This document shows positions 17,914 to 26,640 of a stretch of DNA of 64,000 nucleotides, one piece after another (within the stretch, counting starts at the first letter, position 1; each line of letters opens with the position of its first letter). The stretch is from Cyclobacteriaceae bacterium (GTDB lineage: Bacteria; Bacteroidota; Bacteroidia; Cytophagales; Cyclobacteriaceae), in NCBI GenBank assembly GCA_019638355.1, contig JAHBTY010000001.1, forward strand, positions 682,001 through 746,000. The letters run 5' to 3'. The notes below the pieces were generated by a model, which did no database searches, had not been told where the DNA came from, and saw nothing but the letters and a program-made list of their open reading frames with translations. A program made the position numbers and the translations under genes.

Positions 17914-19266
17914 CTACCGCGCTGGCGGTGCAAATTTTACGCGCACCCGAACTTCACTTTCAACGGGTTCGCCATCTTGTGTGGTGGGCGACCACCTGGG
18001 GCCGTCTTTTACTAATCTTATTACTTCTTCATCGCAACCAAATCCTAATCCTTTCAACACGTTAAACGCATCTACTCTACCATCGGTGTGTACCGTAAAC
18101 GAAACTGTTACCCGGCCCTTTACATTGCTTTCAAGCGCTTGCTGCGGGTAGCGCAAACTGTTCTTTAAATATTTATCATACGCTTTTAATCCACCCGCTG
18201 GTTGAGCAAGCTTAATTACGGGCTCACGATTAGGATCTACTCCACTTGGACTATAGCCGGTTATCACAACTTCACTCAATTGCGATACATCTGTTTTCAT
18301 TTCAATATTAACTTCACCAGGTTGCTTTACGGTAACTTCTTCTGTTTGCAAACCAACAAATGAGTATTGAAGAGTTACATTGGGTAGATTACTTGTAAGC
18401 TGGTAGTGTCCGTTCATATCTGTAACTGCACCAATGGTGGTGCCTTTAATCAGCACATTTACTCCCGGTAACGGAGTTTGATCCTCTTCGGCAATAACTT
18501 TGCCACTAATAATGATGGCCGGAGTAGTTGCAACTTTTGAACGAAGTTCCGGTTGGGCTTCTTTTTTTACTTCCGTAACTTCTGCTGGTTTTTCTTCCGG
18601 TTGTTTAAGGGTTAATGGATCTTTTGTAATGCTTACCACTTTTGTCCCTTCTGCGAGTTCCTCTAAAACGGAGTTAGTAATTGAATCTTTTCTTTCTTGG
18701 GTAACAACAGGTTTTGCAGGCAACTCTTTTGCTTTCGCGATTGACCTGGAAGTTGGCAGGTTAATTTTTTCTTCTGGCAGAAGTTTTTCAACTACAGTAG
18801 AAGTATCAGTTAATCCGGCAACGGGGGCTTCAGGTTTTGTTTCCTGTTGCAGTGCCAGCTCGGCTTTTGGTTTATTAAATAAACGCGGCACAATCAGGTA
18901 GCCGCCAATCAGTACAATCAATAGTGCGGCCACACGCAACGGCCACCAATTACGTTTCGGGTTAGCGGGCACTTGCACAGTTACCATTTCTACTTGATCG
19001 GCAGCCATTGATGCAGCGGCTTCTGATGCCGCTTTGCGTTTTGCACCGGCAGCCGGTACTTGCCAAGCATATTCGGTTTGCGTTTCCAGTTCTGCCGAGA
19101 TATTCTCCAGGTCTTCGGCCAATTCAGCTTCCGTAAGATTACTCAAACCCTCCAGTGCCTCGGCAAGAAACGGATCGCTTAACGCAGCTTTTTCTAACGC
19201 GTGTTGTTCGGCCGGGGTCATTTCGCCCTGCAGGTATCGTTTAATATCTTCTTCGCGATTAGTCAT
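17914..19266 (-). CDS. Anti-sigma-like protein with carboxypeptidase-like and TonB C-terminal domains
   Basis: A 450-residue single-pass protein. Residues 1-125 look like a cytoplasmic anti-sigma region (EEDIKRYLQGEMTPAEQHALEKAAL); a helix near 127-148 crosses the inner membrane; a low-complexity linker follows; then a CarboxypepD_reg-like domain (GKVIAEEDQTPLPGVNVLIKG and GAVTDMNGHYQL); and a TonB C-terminal domain (YPQQALESNVKGRVTVSFTV, GCDEEVIRLVKDGPRWSP). It overlaps the ECF sigma gene by 8 bases, so it is probably that sigma factor's partner. The periplasmic part could sense or contact an outer-membrane component. No zinc-binding HxxxCxxC motif is visible at the N-terminus. Confidence 0.8.
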   Translation of the reverse strand: MTNREEDIKRYLQGEMTPAEQHALEKAALSDPFLAEALEGLSNLTEAELAEDLENISAELETQTEYAWQVPAAGAKRKAASEAAASMAADQVEMVTVQVPANPKRNWWPLRVAALLIVLIGGYLIVPRLFNKPKAELALQQETKPEAPVAGLTDTSTVVEKLLPEEKINLPTSRSIAKAKELPAKPVVTQERKDSITNSVLEELAEGTKVVSITKDPLTLKQPEEKPAEVTEVKKEAQPELRSKVATTPAIIISGKVIAEEDQTPLPGVNVLIKGTTIGAVTDMNGHYQLTSNLPNVTLQYSFVGLQTEEVTVKQPGEVNIEMKTDVSQLSEVVITGYSPSGVDPNREPVIKLAQPAGGLKAYDKYLKNSLRYPQQALESNVKGRVTVSFTVHTDGRVDAFNVLKGLGFGCDEEVIRLVKDGPRWSPTTQDGEPVESEVRVRVKFAPPAR

Positions 19267-19795
19267 TTCGCTCCATACACAATTTTAAATTACGCTTACC
19301 ATTTTGAATATAGCTCTTAACCTGGTTAAGACTAAACCCGGTGGTGTCGGCTACTTCTTTGTAACAACGTTCATCCAAATAAAAAAGGCGTACACATTGC
19401 TGTTGTTCTAAAATCAGGGTTTCGATGCACCGCTCCAGTTTAGTCAGGTTGGTTTCCAGTTCAGGTTCGTGTTCCGGATGCAGCAACATCTGGTTTTCCA
19501 TACCATCGGGCGAAAATTCTATGGTGAATTTACCCTTTTTAGCCCGAAGCTGCATCAGGCAATGGTTTCGGGTGGTTACGTAGAGCCAGCTTTTAAAATT
19601 TTCAACCTCGTGTTGGTGCAGGGAATGAATTAACTTTTCAAAAACCTGCATGACGGCATCTTTGGCATCATCGCGGTCCTTCAGGTATTTAAGACATACA
19701 CCATACACCAGTGCTTTATAACGCGCGAACAACTCGCCCAGGTGCGCCAGCTCTCCCGTTGATTTATAAAGATTTAGCAGTACGGTGTCAGTCAA
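19259..19795 (-). CDS. ECF-type RNA polymerase sigma factor
   Basis: A 178-residue sigma-70 family protein. Region 2 spans about residues 20-90 (FARYKALVYGVCLKYLKDRDDAKDAVMQVFEKL, then SWLYVTTRNHCL); region 4 is at 120-175 with LPxxxR-like LEQQQCVRLFYLDERCYKEVAD and the helix-turn-helix FSLNQVKSYIQNGKRNL. It is cotranscribed with the anti-sigma-like gene downstream through an 8-base overlap. The 294 bases ahead of it, to the GTG of the glycosyltransferase fusion at 20090, are a divergent spacer with no visible gene and no clear promoter match. Confidence 0.9.
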   Translation of the reverse strand: MTDTVLLNLYKSTGELAHLGELFARYKALVYGVCLKYLKDRDDAKDAVMQVFEKLIHSLHQHEVENFKSWLYVTTRNHCLMQLRAKKGKFTIEFSPDGMENQMLLHPEHEPELETNLTKLERCIETLILEQQQCVRLFYLDERCYKEVADTTGFSLNQVKSYIQNGKRNLKLCMERND

Positions 19796-20089
19796 AACAA
19801 GTAAGTCTTATGGCTTGAAGATAAATTTTTAATTGTTGCTAAGGAACCAGGTTAACAGGAATCTTATCAAATAAGAGGTAGGGTAGCTTTAAGGCGAAAG
19901 CCCGAATGTATAATTTGAATCAACTTAAACCTGCAAGGTAATTGTGGTGTCTAAAATTTCGAATTATCAAAATATAAGTACAAGCCTAACAATTCAATGA
20001 TGTTCGCCCTCATGGATGCCACACTTAAGATAACAATTACTTAGTTTTGTTTTGGCTTACGTAAACCTTATTCCTTTAAACTCTTTCCT

Positions 20090-22885
20090 GTGTCTGAAAT
20101 AAGTGCTGTAATTATTACGTTTAATGAGGCTCACAATATAACACGGTGTATTGAATCTGTAAGGCCTGTTGCGGATGAAATACTGGTTGTTGATTCATTT
20201 TCTACAGATAATACGCGGCTAATATGCGAAGCGCTGGGGGCACGCGTAATAGAACATAAATTCAAAAGCCACATCGACCAAAAAAATTATGCGGTAAGCC
20301 AGGCAAAGTACGAAAGGGTGCTGTCGCTGGATGCGGACGAATACCTTTCTGAAGAACTAACGGAAAGCATAACAGCCATTAAGGAAAGCTGGCCTTTTCA
20401 GGCTTACAGTATGAACCGCCTATCCAACTATGGTGGTAAGTGGATTCGCCATGGCAACTGGTACCCGGATAAAAAAATAAGACTCTGGAACCGCAGGGTG
20501 GGCTTGTGGGGTGGCGAAAACCCGCACGATAAAGTTATTATCGATACAGGTGTAAAGGTGCTGCACCTTGAAGGTGATATTTTACATCGTGCTTACAATA
20601 CCTCGGCCGAAGCGCTGGCTAAGGTGCAGAATTATTCACAAATTTTTGCTACCGTTAACGAATCGCGAAAATCCAGTTCGGTTTTTAAAATTGCTTTCCG
20701 CTCGGCTTTTGTTTTTTTTAAGAGCTACATCCTAAAGCGCGGATTTTTAGATGGCTTTGAAGGTTTAATGGTTGCCATGACGGTAACTAATCACGTGTTT
20801 TATAAGTACGCAAAATTGTTTGAAGCCAATAAACGAGCCATGTTGGGTACCCGCGTAGTGCTGGCCCGAACCGATAGCCTGGCCGATGTAGTGTTGGCCT
20901 TACCATTGGCCGGTTACTTAAAGAAAATTATACCATCTATTGAAATTACCTTTATAGCCCGCAAGAAATATGAAGCAGTATTGTTGCAATGCACACATGT
21001 TGATCATTTTTTAAGTTATGAGGCTGTAATTGAAAATGCATTGTTAGGTGCTCAAAAGCTGGATACAATAATTTTTATAAATGCAGATGAAAAATTAGCT
21101 GCTATAGCGAAATCTGTGGGCATCCCTAACCGGGTAGCTACTGCTCATAAAATTTTTAATTGGCGTTATTGCAATCACCTGGTAGATTTCAGCCGGTTTA
21201 AATCCAATCAGCATGAAAGCCAGCTTAACTTTCAATTGCTACGGCCATTTTACCTGAACCGTGACCTGGCCACCAATGAACTAGCGCCCCTCCACGGCTT
21301 GCAAATTGACACCCGGCAGGTTTGGCCATTAGAAAATGATAAAGTTAATCTGATCTTACACCCTATAGCCGGTTCGGAAAAGGATAAAGGTTGGCCACTG
21401 ATCAATTATCTAAAACTAATTGAATTACTTCCAGCCGATTCATTCAGGGTATTTATTACCGGTACAGCACAAGATGGAAATCGCATTGATAAAGAGTTGC
21501 CACAGTTAACACAGCACCCGCTGGTTACCAACCTTACGGGCAAACAAACCTTGCATGAATTAATTTCATTTATCGGCCATGCCGATGCACTTATCTCTAC
21601 TCATAATGGAATTTTGCATTTAGCCTCGGCACTTAACCAGGTTACGGTTGGCCTGTTTACCTATAAGAAACCAGAACATCCCTCGCGTAAAGGGCCAATT
21701 GGTATTGCTGCGGCATATTTAGCAACCGGGCAGTCGTGCACCAATTGCCAGAACAACAAACCATGTGCTTGCCTGGCCCACCTGGAGGCCGAGCTTGTAA
21801 AAAATAAATTATTTGAACAGCTTAAACGTGCACCGGCTTTAGTTACTAAACGTGCATTAAACATTATTCCAACACCTACCGTTAGGCCTGTAACAGGTAA
21901 ACCAAATGGCATTTCGGTAGTAATACCGAATTACAATGGCATAAATCTTTTCCCTCAAACATTACCCTTTTTATTTCAGGCATTGTCAACCTGTGGCCTG
22001 CCGTATGAGGTTATCATTGTAGATGATTGCTCAACCGATAATTCCGTAAACTTTTTGAAGGAAAACTACCCTCAGATTACCGTTCTTGTAAATGAGGTGA
22101 ACAAAGGATTTGCGCCAACCATTAACCGGGGCGGATTTCATGCTAAATTTGATTTAATTTTTTTACTCAATAGCGATATAAAGCTTGAGCCCCGTTACTT
22201 CGAACCCATGCTTGCCTATTTCGATAAGCCCGATACATTTGGGGTGATGGGTAGAATTATTAATTGGGATAACGAGGGTATCCAAGATGGAGCCAAATTC
22301 CCATCCTTTAGGTGGACAAAAATTAAAACCTTTAGCAATTATCTTCAGCGTAAACCCGAAGTTAAGACTGGGCTTTACACCATGTATCTTTCCGGAGCTG
22401 AGGCGTTGGTGAGCAAAGAAAAATTTTTGCTTTTAGGCGGCTTTGATGAAATTTTTGCTCCGTATTACATTGAAGATTATGAATTATCCTTAAGAGCCTG
22501 GCGGCTCGGTTGGAATTGTTATTACGAGCATCATGCAGTATGCCGGCATAGAACATCTTCTTCAATTAAATTAAAAAGTAAAAAGAAACAAATTCAAACG
22601 ATTTATTATCGAAACAAACTTTTTTTACACGCCATTCACCTTAGTAGAAATCAATTCAAAATCTATTATATGCGGGTATTGTTAGAGAGTTTGTTCAGGG
22701 CTCTGATCTTTCGCTTTTATTCAATAAATGCAATAAAACTTTATAAAACAGATCGCCACAAGTGTGTGGAATCAAAATATAAATTCGAAAAATTAGCAGC
22801 GCAGCAAGGCACAAATCTTTCAATAAAAGCAGTTGTTACTAAAATCTTACGAAGTTTGAATACTTCACTCATAGAGCGTTTTTAG
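20090..22885 (+). CDS. Three-domain glycosyltransferase fusion (GT2-GT9-GT2)
   Basis: A 931-residue protein in one uninterrupted frame. Residues 1-245 are a GT2 enzyme of the WaaE/KdtX type (SAVIITFNEAHNITRCIESV, LVVDSFSTDNT, LSLDADEYLS, YNTSAEALAKVQNYS). Residues 251-595 are GT9-like (VVLARTDSLADVVLALPLAGYL, ILHPIAGSEKDKGWP, ALISTHNGILHLASAL). Residues 606-931 are a second GT2 domain (SVVIPNYNGINLFPQTLPFL, VDDCSTDNS, FLLNSDIKL, GGFDEIFAPYYIEDYELSLRAW). It starts at GTG. These three activities are usually separate genes in LPS core loci, so one protein may add several adjacent core sugars. The 3' end overlaps the convergent gene by 4 bases. Confidence 0.88.
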   Translation: MSEISAVIITFNEAHNITRCIESVRPVADEILVVDSFSTDNTRLICEALGARVIEHKFKSHIDQKNYAVSQAKYERVLSLDADEYLSEELTESITAIKESWPFQAYSMNRLSNYGGKWIRHGNWYPDKKIRLWNRRVGLWGGENPHDKVIIDTGVKVLHLEGDILHRAYNTSAEALAKVQNYSQIFATVNESRKSSSVFKIAFRSAFVFFKSYILKRGFLDGFEGLMVAMTVTNHVFYKYAKLFEANKRAMLGTRVVLARTDSLADVVLALPLAGYLKKIIPSIEITFIARKKYEAVLLQCTHVDHFLSYEAVIENALLGAQKLDTIIFINADEKLAAIAKSVGIPNRVATAHKIFNWRYCNHLVDFSRFKSNQHESQLNFQLLRPFYLNRDLATNELAPLHGLQIDTRQVWPLENDKVNLILHPIAGSEKDKGWPLINYLKLIELLPADSFRVFITGTAQDGNRIDKELPQLTQHPLVTNLTGKQTLHELISFIGHADALISTHNGILHLASALNQVTVGLFTYKKPEHPSRKGPIGIAAAYLATGQSCTNCQNNKPCACLAHLEAELVKNKLFEQLKRAPALVTKRALNIIPTPTVRPVTGKPNGISVVIPNYNGINLFPQTLPFLFQALSTCGLPYEVIIVDDCSTDNSVNFLKENYPQITVLVNEVNKGFAPTINRGGFHAKFDLIFLLNSDIKLEPRYFEPMLAYFDKPDTFGVMGRIINWDNEGIQDGAKFPSFRWTKIKTFSNYLQRKPEVKTGLYTMYLSGAEALVSKEKFLLLGGFDEIFAPYYIEDYELSLRAWRLGWNCYYEHHAVCRHRTSSSIKLKSKKKQIQTIYYRNKLFLHAIHLSRNQFKIYYMRVLLESLFRALIFRFYSINAIKLYKTDRHKCVESKYKFEKLAAQQGTNLSIKAVVTKILRSLNTSLIERF

Positions 22886-23742
22886 TTATTGATACGGGTG
22901 GCAATAGTAATATCACCATGATTAAAATAAGTAAAACTATGCCGGCTTAAATGTCCTTCAATCGTTTTACGAATCGCAAACTCATCGTGGATTTCAATAA
23001 CCAGTACACGTGTATTACTCAGTACCTGATTGGCCAGGGAGGGATTTTCAAATAAGTACCTTTCAGCACCTTCAATATCAATCTTAAGTAAGTCTATTTT
23101 TTGCCAATTCATAACGGAGCGATAATGCAATAGATTATGACCGATTAGGGCAGTTTTTGAAGGGCTTTCTTCCACGTAATAGCTACATTCAGATTTATCT
23201 CTAAAATCACGCTTTATTTCCAAAAAGGCATTTGATTTCCACAAAGCTTCTTTCAAGGTTGTTACGTTGCTGAAACCATTCATAGCAATGTTTTTTTGAA
23301 GAAGCATGAAATTCGAATCGTCTATTTCGAGGCAGAGAATACTTGAATTTAGGAAGGCCGTTTTAAAAAATACAGATGCAAAACCAACATTGGCTCCGGC
23401 ATCAACAATAGTCAACGGTTCTTCAGGTTTAAATAATTTTAGTACAGGCCCATATTCTTTATAGCCAAACACCTGGTTCATAATACCCAAATCACTACTC
23501 GGGTACCGCCTACTTAGAACTTGCACCAGACTATTGTTAACGTTTAGACTCCAGGTAAATCCTTCTTCCGTAATTGCAAGAATCTTTCCCTTTACATTTG
23601 CGCATGTTCGTAAAACCCGGTTAGCCTCTACCTCTGCATGATTAAGTTTTATGCCAAGAATTTTTTTTACCAGGTAATGCCAAAGATTAGCCCGTAAAAC
23701 ATTTGGAAGATTTTTAATAGCGGGAATTTCTTTAAGCGTCAT
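22882..23742 (-). CDS. FkbM family methyltransferase
   Basis: A SAM-dependent O-methyltransferase of the FkbM family. Motifs are IVDAGANVGFASVFF (motif I), LCLEIDDSNFMLLQKNI and the hallmark LLKIDIEGAERYLF, with VLVIEIHDEF near the end. The frame opens at 23808 but that start lies inside the divergent glycosyltransferase gene; ATG at 23742 (MTLKEIPAIKNLPNV, 286 aa) leaves a 57-base promoter gap and gives a usual length, so I prefer it; ATG at 23784 is also possible. It sits between two glycosyltransferase genes, so the acceptor is probably a sugar of LPS or another glycan. Confidence 0.83.
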   Translation of the reverse strand: MTLKEIPAIKNLPNVLRANLWHYLVKKILGIKLNHAEVEANRVLRTCANVKGKILAITEEGFTWSLNVNNSLVQVLSRRYPSSDLGIMNQVFGYKEYGPVLKLFKPEEPLTIVDAGANVGFASVFFKTAFLNSSILCLEIDDSNFMLLQKNIAMNGFSNVTTLKEALWKSNAFLEIKRDFRDKSECSYYVEESPSKTALIGHNLLHYRSVMNWQKIDLLKIDIEGAERYLFENPSLANQVLSNTRVLVIEIHDEFAIRKTIEGHLSRHSFTYFNHGDITIATRINN

Positions 23743-23799
23743 TTGATAATATGAATCTAAAACTATGCAATTTCGCCTTAACATACGGTATATTTCAGT

Positions 23800-24855
23800 A
23801 TGGCACAATTCAATTTTGTATTACCCTTTTTGCCGACAAAACCTGTAGGAGGTGTTAAAAATGTTTTCCAGTTTGCTAACAGGCTTGCAGCCAGAGGTCA
23901 TCAAATAACCATTTATTGCACGGTGCAACGGCCTTTCAAAAAGAGCAAAACCCCTGTTTGGGTTCGTTTATTTCTAAACCGCTTAAGCCTACACCGGGTG
24001 GGTTGGTTTGCCTTAGATACAAGTATAAAATTAAAACTAGTGGCAGCTGTAAATGATCAATCCATACCCGATGCACACGCTACACTTTCAACATGGTGGC
24101 AAATGGCCTATGCAGTGGCTTCACTCAGTAATTCAAAAGGTCTTAAAATTAATTTGATACAGGATTATGAGCTATGGACCGGGCAAGAAGAAAATGTTCA
24201 TGCATCCTATAAATTACCGGTGCAGCATGTTGTAATAGCCCGATACCTGGAACAACTGGTTTTTGAAAAAAGCGGCCGGCTTCCAATCTTAATAAACACC
24301 CCAATTGACACAAAAAAATTTATTAGGACGATTGCTTCAGAAGATCGTAACCCCGCCTCCGTTATCATGATGTACTCGGAAGAGCCCCGCAAAGGATCTG
24401 AATTTGGATTGGAAGCGCTGAATCAACTCAAACAAAAATTACCGGCTTTAAAAGTAACCTTGTTTAGTGTATATCCACGCACAGCTAAAATTCCAACCTG
24501 GATGGATTACCACCAAAAACCTACTAATCTGGTAAGCCTTTACAACCAGCATGCTATTTTTATTTCACCCAGCTTAGGTGAAGGTTGGGCATTGCCACCG
24601 GCCGAAGCGATGGCCTGTGGATGTGCAATAGTTTGTACCAATATTGGAGGTCATCAGGACTATGCCAAACATTTGCAAACAGCCTGGTTGGTTGAGCCTC
24701 AGAATCCCGCTTCGATGGCAAATGCCATAGCAGCATTAATCAGCAATCAAACCCTTAAAAATTCATTGGCAACAAATGGTCATCAATTTATTCAGTCATT
24801 TGATTGGGATGAAGCTGTGAGCAAACTTGAATTGGTACTGCTTGGAAAGCCTTAG
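23800..24855 (+). CDS. Glycosyltransferase family 4 (GT-B)
   Basis: A 351-residue GT-B glycosyltransferase. The N-terminal half begins FVLPFLPTKPVGGVKNVFQFANRLAARGH, the acceptor-side Rossmann fold, and the C-terminal half has the GT4 signature FISPSLGEGWALPPAEAMACGCAIVCT with the E-x7-E spacing, then DYAKHLQTAWLVEP. A TATATTTC box three bases before the ATG (7 of 8 matches to the -7 consensus) suggests a very short leader. It is part of the second glycosylation cluster with the fused transferase and the FkbM methyltransferase. Donor and acceptor are unknown. Confidence 0.87.
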   Translation: MAQFNFVLPFLPTKPVGGVKNVFQFANRLAARGHQITIYCTVQRPFKKSKTPVWVRLFLNRLSLHRVGWFALDTSIKLKLVAAVNDQSIPDAHATLSTWWQMAYAVASLSNSKGLKINLIQDYELWTGQEENVHASYKLPVQHVVIARYLEQLVFEKSGRLPILINTPIDTKKFIRTIASEDRNPASVIMMYSEEPRKGSEFGLEALNQLKQKLPALKVTLFSVYPRTAKIPTWMDYHQKPTNLVSLYNQHAIFISPSLGEGWALPPAEAMACGCAIVCTNIGGHQDYAKHLQTAWLVEPQNPASMANAIAALISNQTLKNSLATNGHQFIQSFDWDEAVSKLELVLLGKP

Positions 24856-24890
24856 GTTAGGGTGGCCGTTTTGAGATAATTAATTCTTAT

Positions 24891-24898
24891 TACTTTTG
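24891..24898 (+). promoter_or_regulatory. Putative -7 box for the sigma/anti-sigma/gmk operon
   Basis: TACTTTTG matches the Bacteroidota TAnnTTTG element exactly and lies seven bases ahead of the ATG at 24905. TTTTG at 24869-24873 is 17 bases upstream and could serve as the -33 element. Confidence 0.5.
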
Positions 24899-24904
24899 CC
24901 TTTT

Positions 24905-25498
24905 ATGGAGGAAACCCTAATCCGAAACAACTATTCTGAAAAAGAGAAGAATGACATCTTCAACGGAGAGTTTCTGCCCCATATTAATTCCATGTATAAT
25001 TTCGGATTTAGGCTTACGCTGGATCGGGACGATGCCAAAGACCTGGTACAGGATACTTATCTGAAAGCGTATCGGTTTATAGAATCATTCCAAAAAGGAA
25101 CTAATGCCAAGGCATGGCTGTTCCGCATTTTAAAAAATAGTTTCATCAACGACTACCGTAAGAAGACCAAAGAACCTTCTAAGGTAGATTATCAGGAAGT
25201 TGAAACATATTATAACTCGGAAGATGTAAATCGCCAGATTACACCCGACCTGCGGGTAGAGTCGCTCAAGGATATGATCGGTGACGAGATATCAAATGCA
25301 CTCAATTCGTTGGATGTAGATTTTCGTACGGTAATTATTCTGTGCGATCTGGAGGGTTTTAAATATGAGGAGATGGCAAAAATTCTGGATATACCTATTG
25401 GCACGGTACGTAGCCGCTTACACCGCGCGCGTAATTTGCTGAAGGAAAAACTGAGCGAGTATGCTAAATCGATGGGTTATAAAAATACTGAGTTATGA
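24905..25498 (+). CDS. ECF-type RNA polymerase sigma factor
   Basis: A 197-residue ECF sigma factor. Region 2 shows LTLDRDDAKDLVQDTYLKAYRFIESF and AWLFRILKNSFINDYRKK; region 4 shows ALNSLDVDFRTVIILCDLEGFKYEEMAKIL and the recognition helix GTVRSRLHRARNLLKEKL. ATG at 24905 is preferred to the TTG at 24896. The stop overlaps the anti-sigma start in an ATGA, and gmk follows with a 1-base overlap, so the regulator pair and guanylate kinase share a transcript. This type of sigma factor is highly conserved in the phylum and may be constitutive rather than stress-induced. Confidence 0.93.
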   Translation: MEETLIRNNYSEKEKNDIFNGEFLPHINSMYNFGFRLTLDRDDAKDLVQDTYLKAYRFIESFQKGTNAKAWLFRILKNSFINDYRKKTKEPSKVDYQEVETYYNSEDVNRQITPDLRVESLKDMIGDEISNALNSLDVDFRTVIILCDLEGFKYEEMAKILDIPIGTVRSRLHRARNLLKEKLSEYAKSMGYKNTEL

Positions 25499-25764
25499 CA
25501 CCTCCCCACAATCCGTTTATTCAGGCCGATGGTAAAAAGCCAACCTGCATGGAAATGTTGCAGGTAATTATTGATGGTGAAGCATCAAGCGAACAGCAAG
25601 AGTACTTCAAAAACCACATGAATCGTTGCCTGCCGTGTTTTAAATCGTACGATCTGGACATGGCCATTAAAAGACTGCTTAAAACCAAATGCTGTGGTGG
25701 GGATGCTCCCACCGATCTGGTTGATCAAATCAAGATGCAGATCAGTCAAAACTCTCCAGGCTAA
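25495..25764 (+). CDS. Zinc-type anti-sigma factor
   Basis: An 89-residue cytoplasmic protein with the zinc-associated anti-sigma motif HMNRCLPC (HxxxCxxC) at about residues 41-48 and more cysteines further on (KTKCCGG). This motif is known from redox-sensing ZAS proteins that hold ECF sigma factors. No membrane segment is present. It overlaps the sigma gene by 4 bases and gmk by 1 base, so stoichiometry is probably set by translational coupling. Confidence 0.85.
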   Translation: MTPPHNPFIQADGKKPTCMEMLQVIIDGEASSEQQEYFKNHMNRCLPCFKSYDLDMAIKRLLKTKCCGGDAPTDLVDQIKMQISQNSPG

Positions 25765-26333
25765 TGGCGGGAAAGGCACTTATCTTCTCAGCACCGTCAG
25801 GCTCGGGCAAAACAACAATTGTAAAACACCTGCTAAAAAATAATCCCGACCTCGGTTTTTCTATTTCAGCCTCTACTCGCGATAAGCGCGGTCGTACTGA
25901 AGAGCATGGTAAAGATTATTACTTTTTAACCCCCGAAGATTTTAAACGAAAAATTGACAACAATGAATTTATTGAGTGGGAAGAAGTGTATGCGGGTAAT
26001 TTTTACGGCACATTAAAAGAAGAAATTGAACGCATTTGGAGCGAAGGCCGGAATGTTATTTTTGATGTGGATGTGAAGGGCGGCATTAACCTGAAGAAAT
26101 ATTTTGGCGATAAAGCCTTAGCTGTGTTTGTGAAAGTCCCCTCCATTGAGGTATTAAAAGAACGTTTGAAAGAACGTGGTACCGAAACAGAAGAAAGTCT
26201 TTCGCGAAGAATATTCAAGGCTAAGTTCGAGATGACTTTTCAGGACAAGTTTGATGTAGTGCTGGTGAATGAAGAGTTGGATAAATCGCTACAGGAAGCG
26301 CAACGGCTGTACAATGCCTTTAAAAACTCCTGA
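25764..26333 (+). CDS. gmk: Guanylate kinase
   Basis: A 189-residue enzyme that phosphorylates GMP to GDP with ATP. The P-loop [11 protein letters not shown] lies at residues 8-18; the GMP-binding segment is [31 protein letters not shown] and IFDVDVKGG are conserved, and [10 protein letters not shown] forms the lid arginines. It is the third gene of the sigma/anti-sigma transcript. A toxin-antitoxin pair now separates it from nadD. Confidence 0.97.
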   Translation: MAGKALIFSAPSGSGKTTIVKHLLKNNPDLGFSISASTRDKRGRTEEHGKDYYFLTPEDFKRKIDNNEFIEWEEVYAGNFYGTLKEEIERIWSEGRNVIFDVDVKGGINLKKYFGDKALAVFVKVPSIEVLKERLKERGTETEESLSRRIFKAKFEMTFQDKFDVVLVNEELDKSLQEAQRLYNAFKNS

Positions 26334-26367
26334 CCAAATTGAAACTTTAAGGCCAATTGGGTAGTTT

Positions 26368-26392
26368 TACGTATAGCTATAAACTATACGTA
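26368..26392. promoter_or_regulatory. Palindromic operator ahead of the toxin-antitoxin genes
   Basis: Perfect 9-base arms TACGTATAG (26368-26376) and CTATACGTA (26384-26392) flank a 7-base spacer, and an inner palindrome TATAGCTATA (26372-26381) overlaps the left arm. It ends two bases before the antitoxin ATG. Type II modules are typically repressed by their own antitoxin binding such an inverted repeat. Confidence 0.65.
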
Positions 26393-26394
26393 TA

Positions 26395-26640
26395 ATGAGC
26401 AAGTTAACATTGAGCGTAAATCCGAAACTTGTAACTCAGGCAAAAAAATATGCCAGAAAGAAGGGAAAAAGTGTTTCCAAACTTTTCGAAGATCATATTG
26501 AAGACTTGATAAATAAAGAAAAGAAAAAAGACCCTCTTGATTCTATCAGGAAACTAAAAGGCATTGCAAAAGGGTCTATACCCGATGATGTTGACTACAA
26601 AGATGCAATTGCTGACATCTTGATTGCAAAGCATAGGTAA
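26395..26640 (+). CDS. Antitoxin, DUF6364-like (VapB role)
   Basis: An 81-residue basic protein beginning SKLTLSVNPKLVTQAKKYARKKGKSVSKLFEDHIE, which has the look of a ribbon-helix-helix DNA-binding N-terminus of the DUF6364 antitoxin family. The C-terminal half (DPLDSIRKLKGIAKGSI and beyond) would wrap the toxin. Its stop overlaps the toxin start by one base. The palindrome just upstream is a plausible autoregulatory site. Confidence 0.8.
   Translation: MSKLTLSVNPKLVTQAKKYARKKGKSVSKLFEDHIEDLINKEKKKDPLDSIRKLKGIAKGSIPDDVDYKDAIADILIAKHR

Noticed and set aside
18500-18901. Plus-strand 133-aa Ser-rich frame inside the anti-sigma-like gene
   Set aside because: Low-complexity antisense of the linker region.
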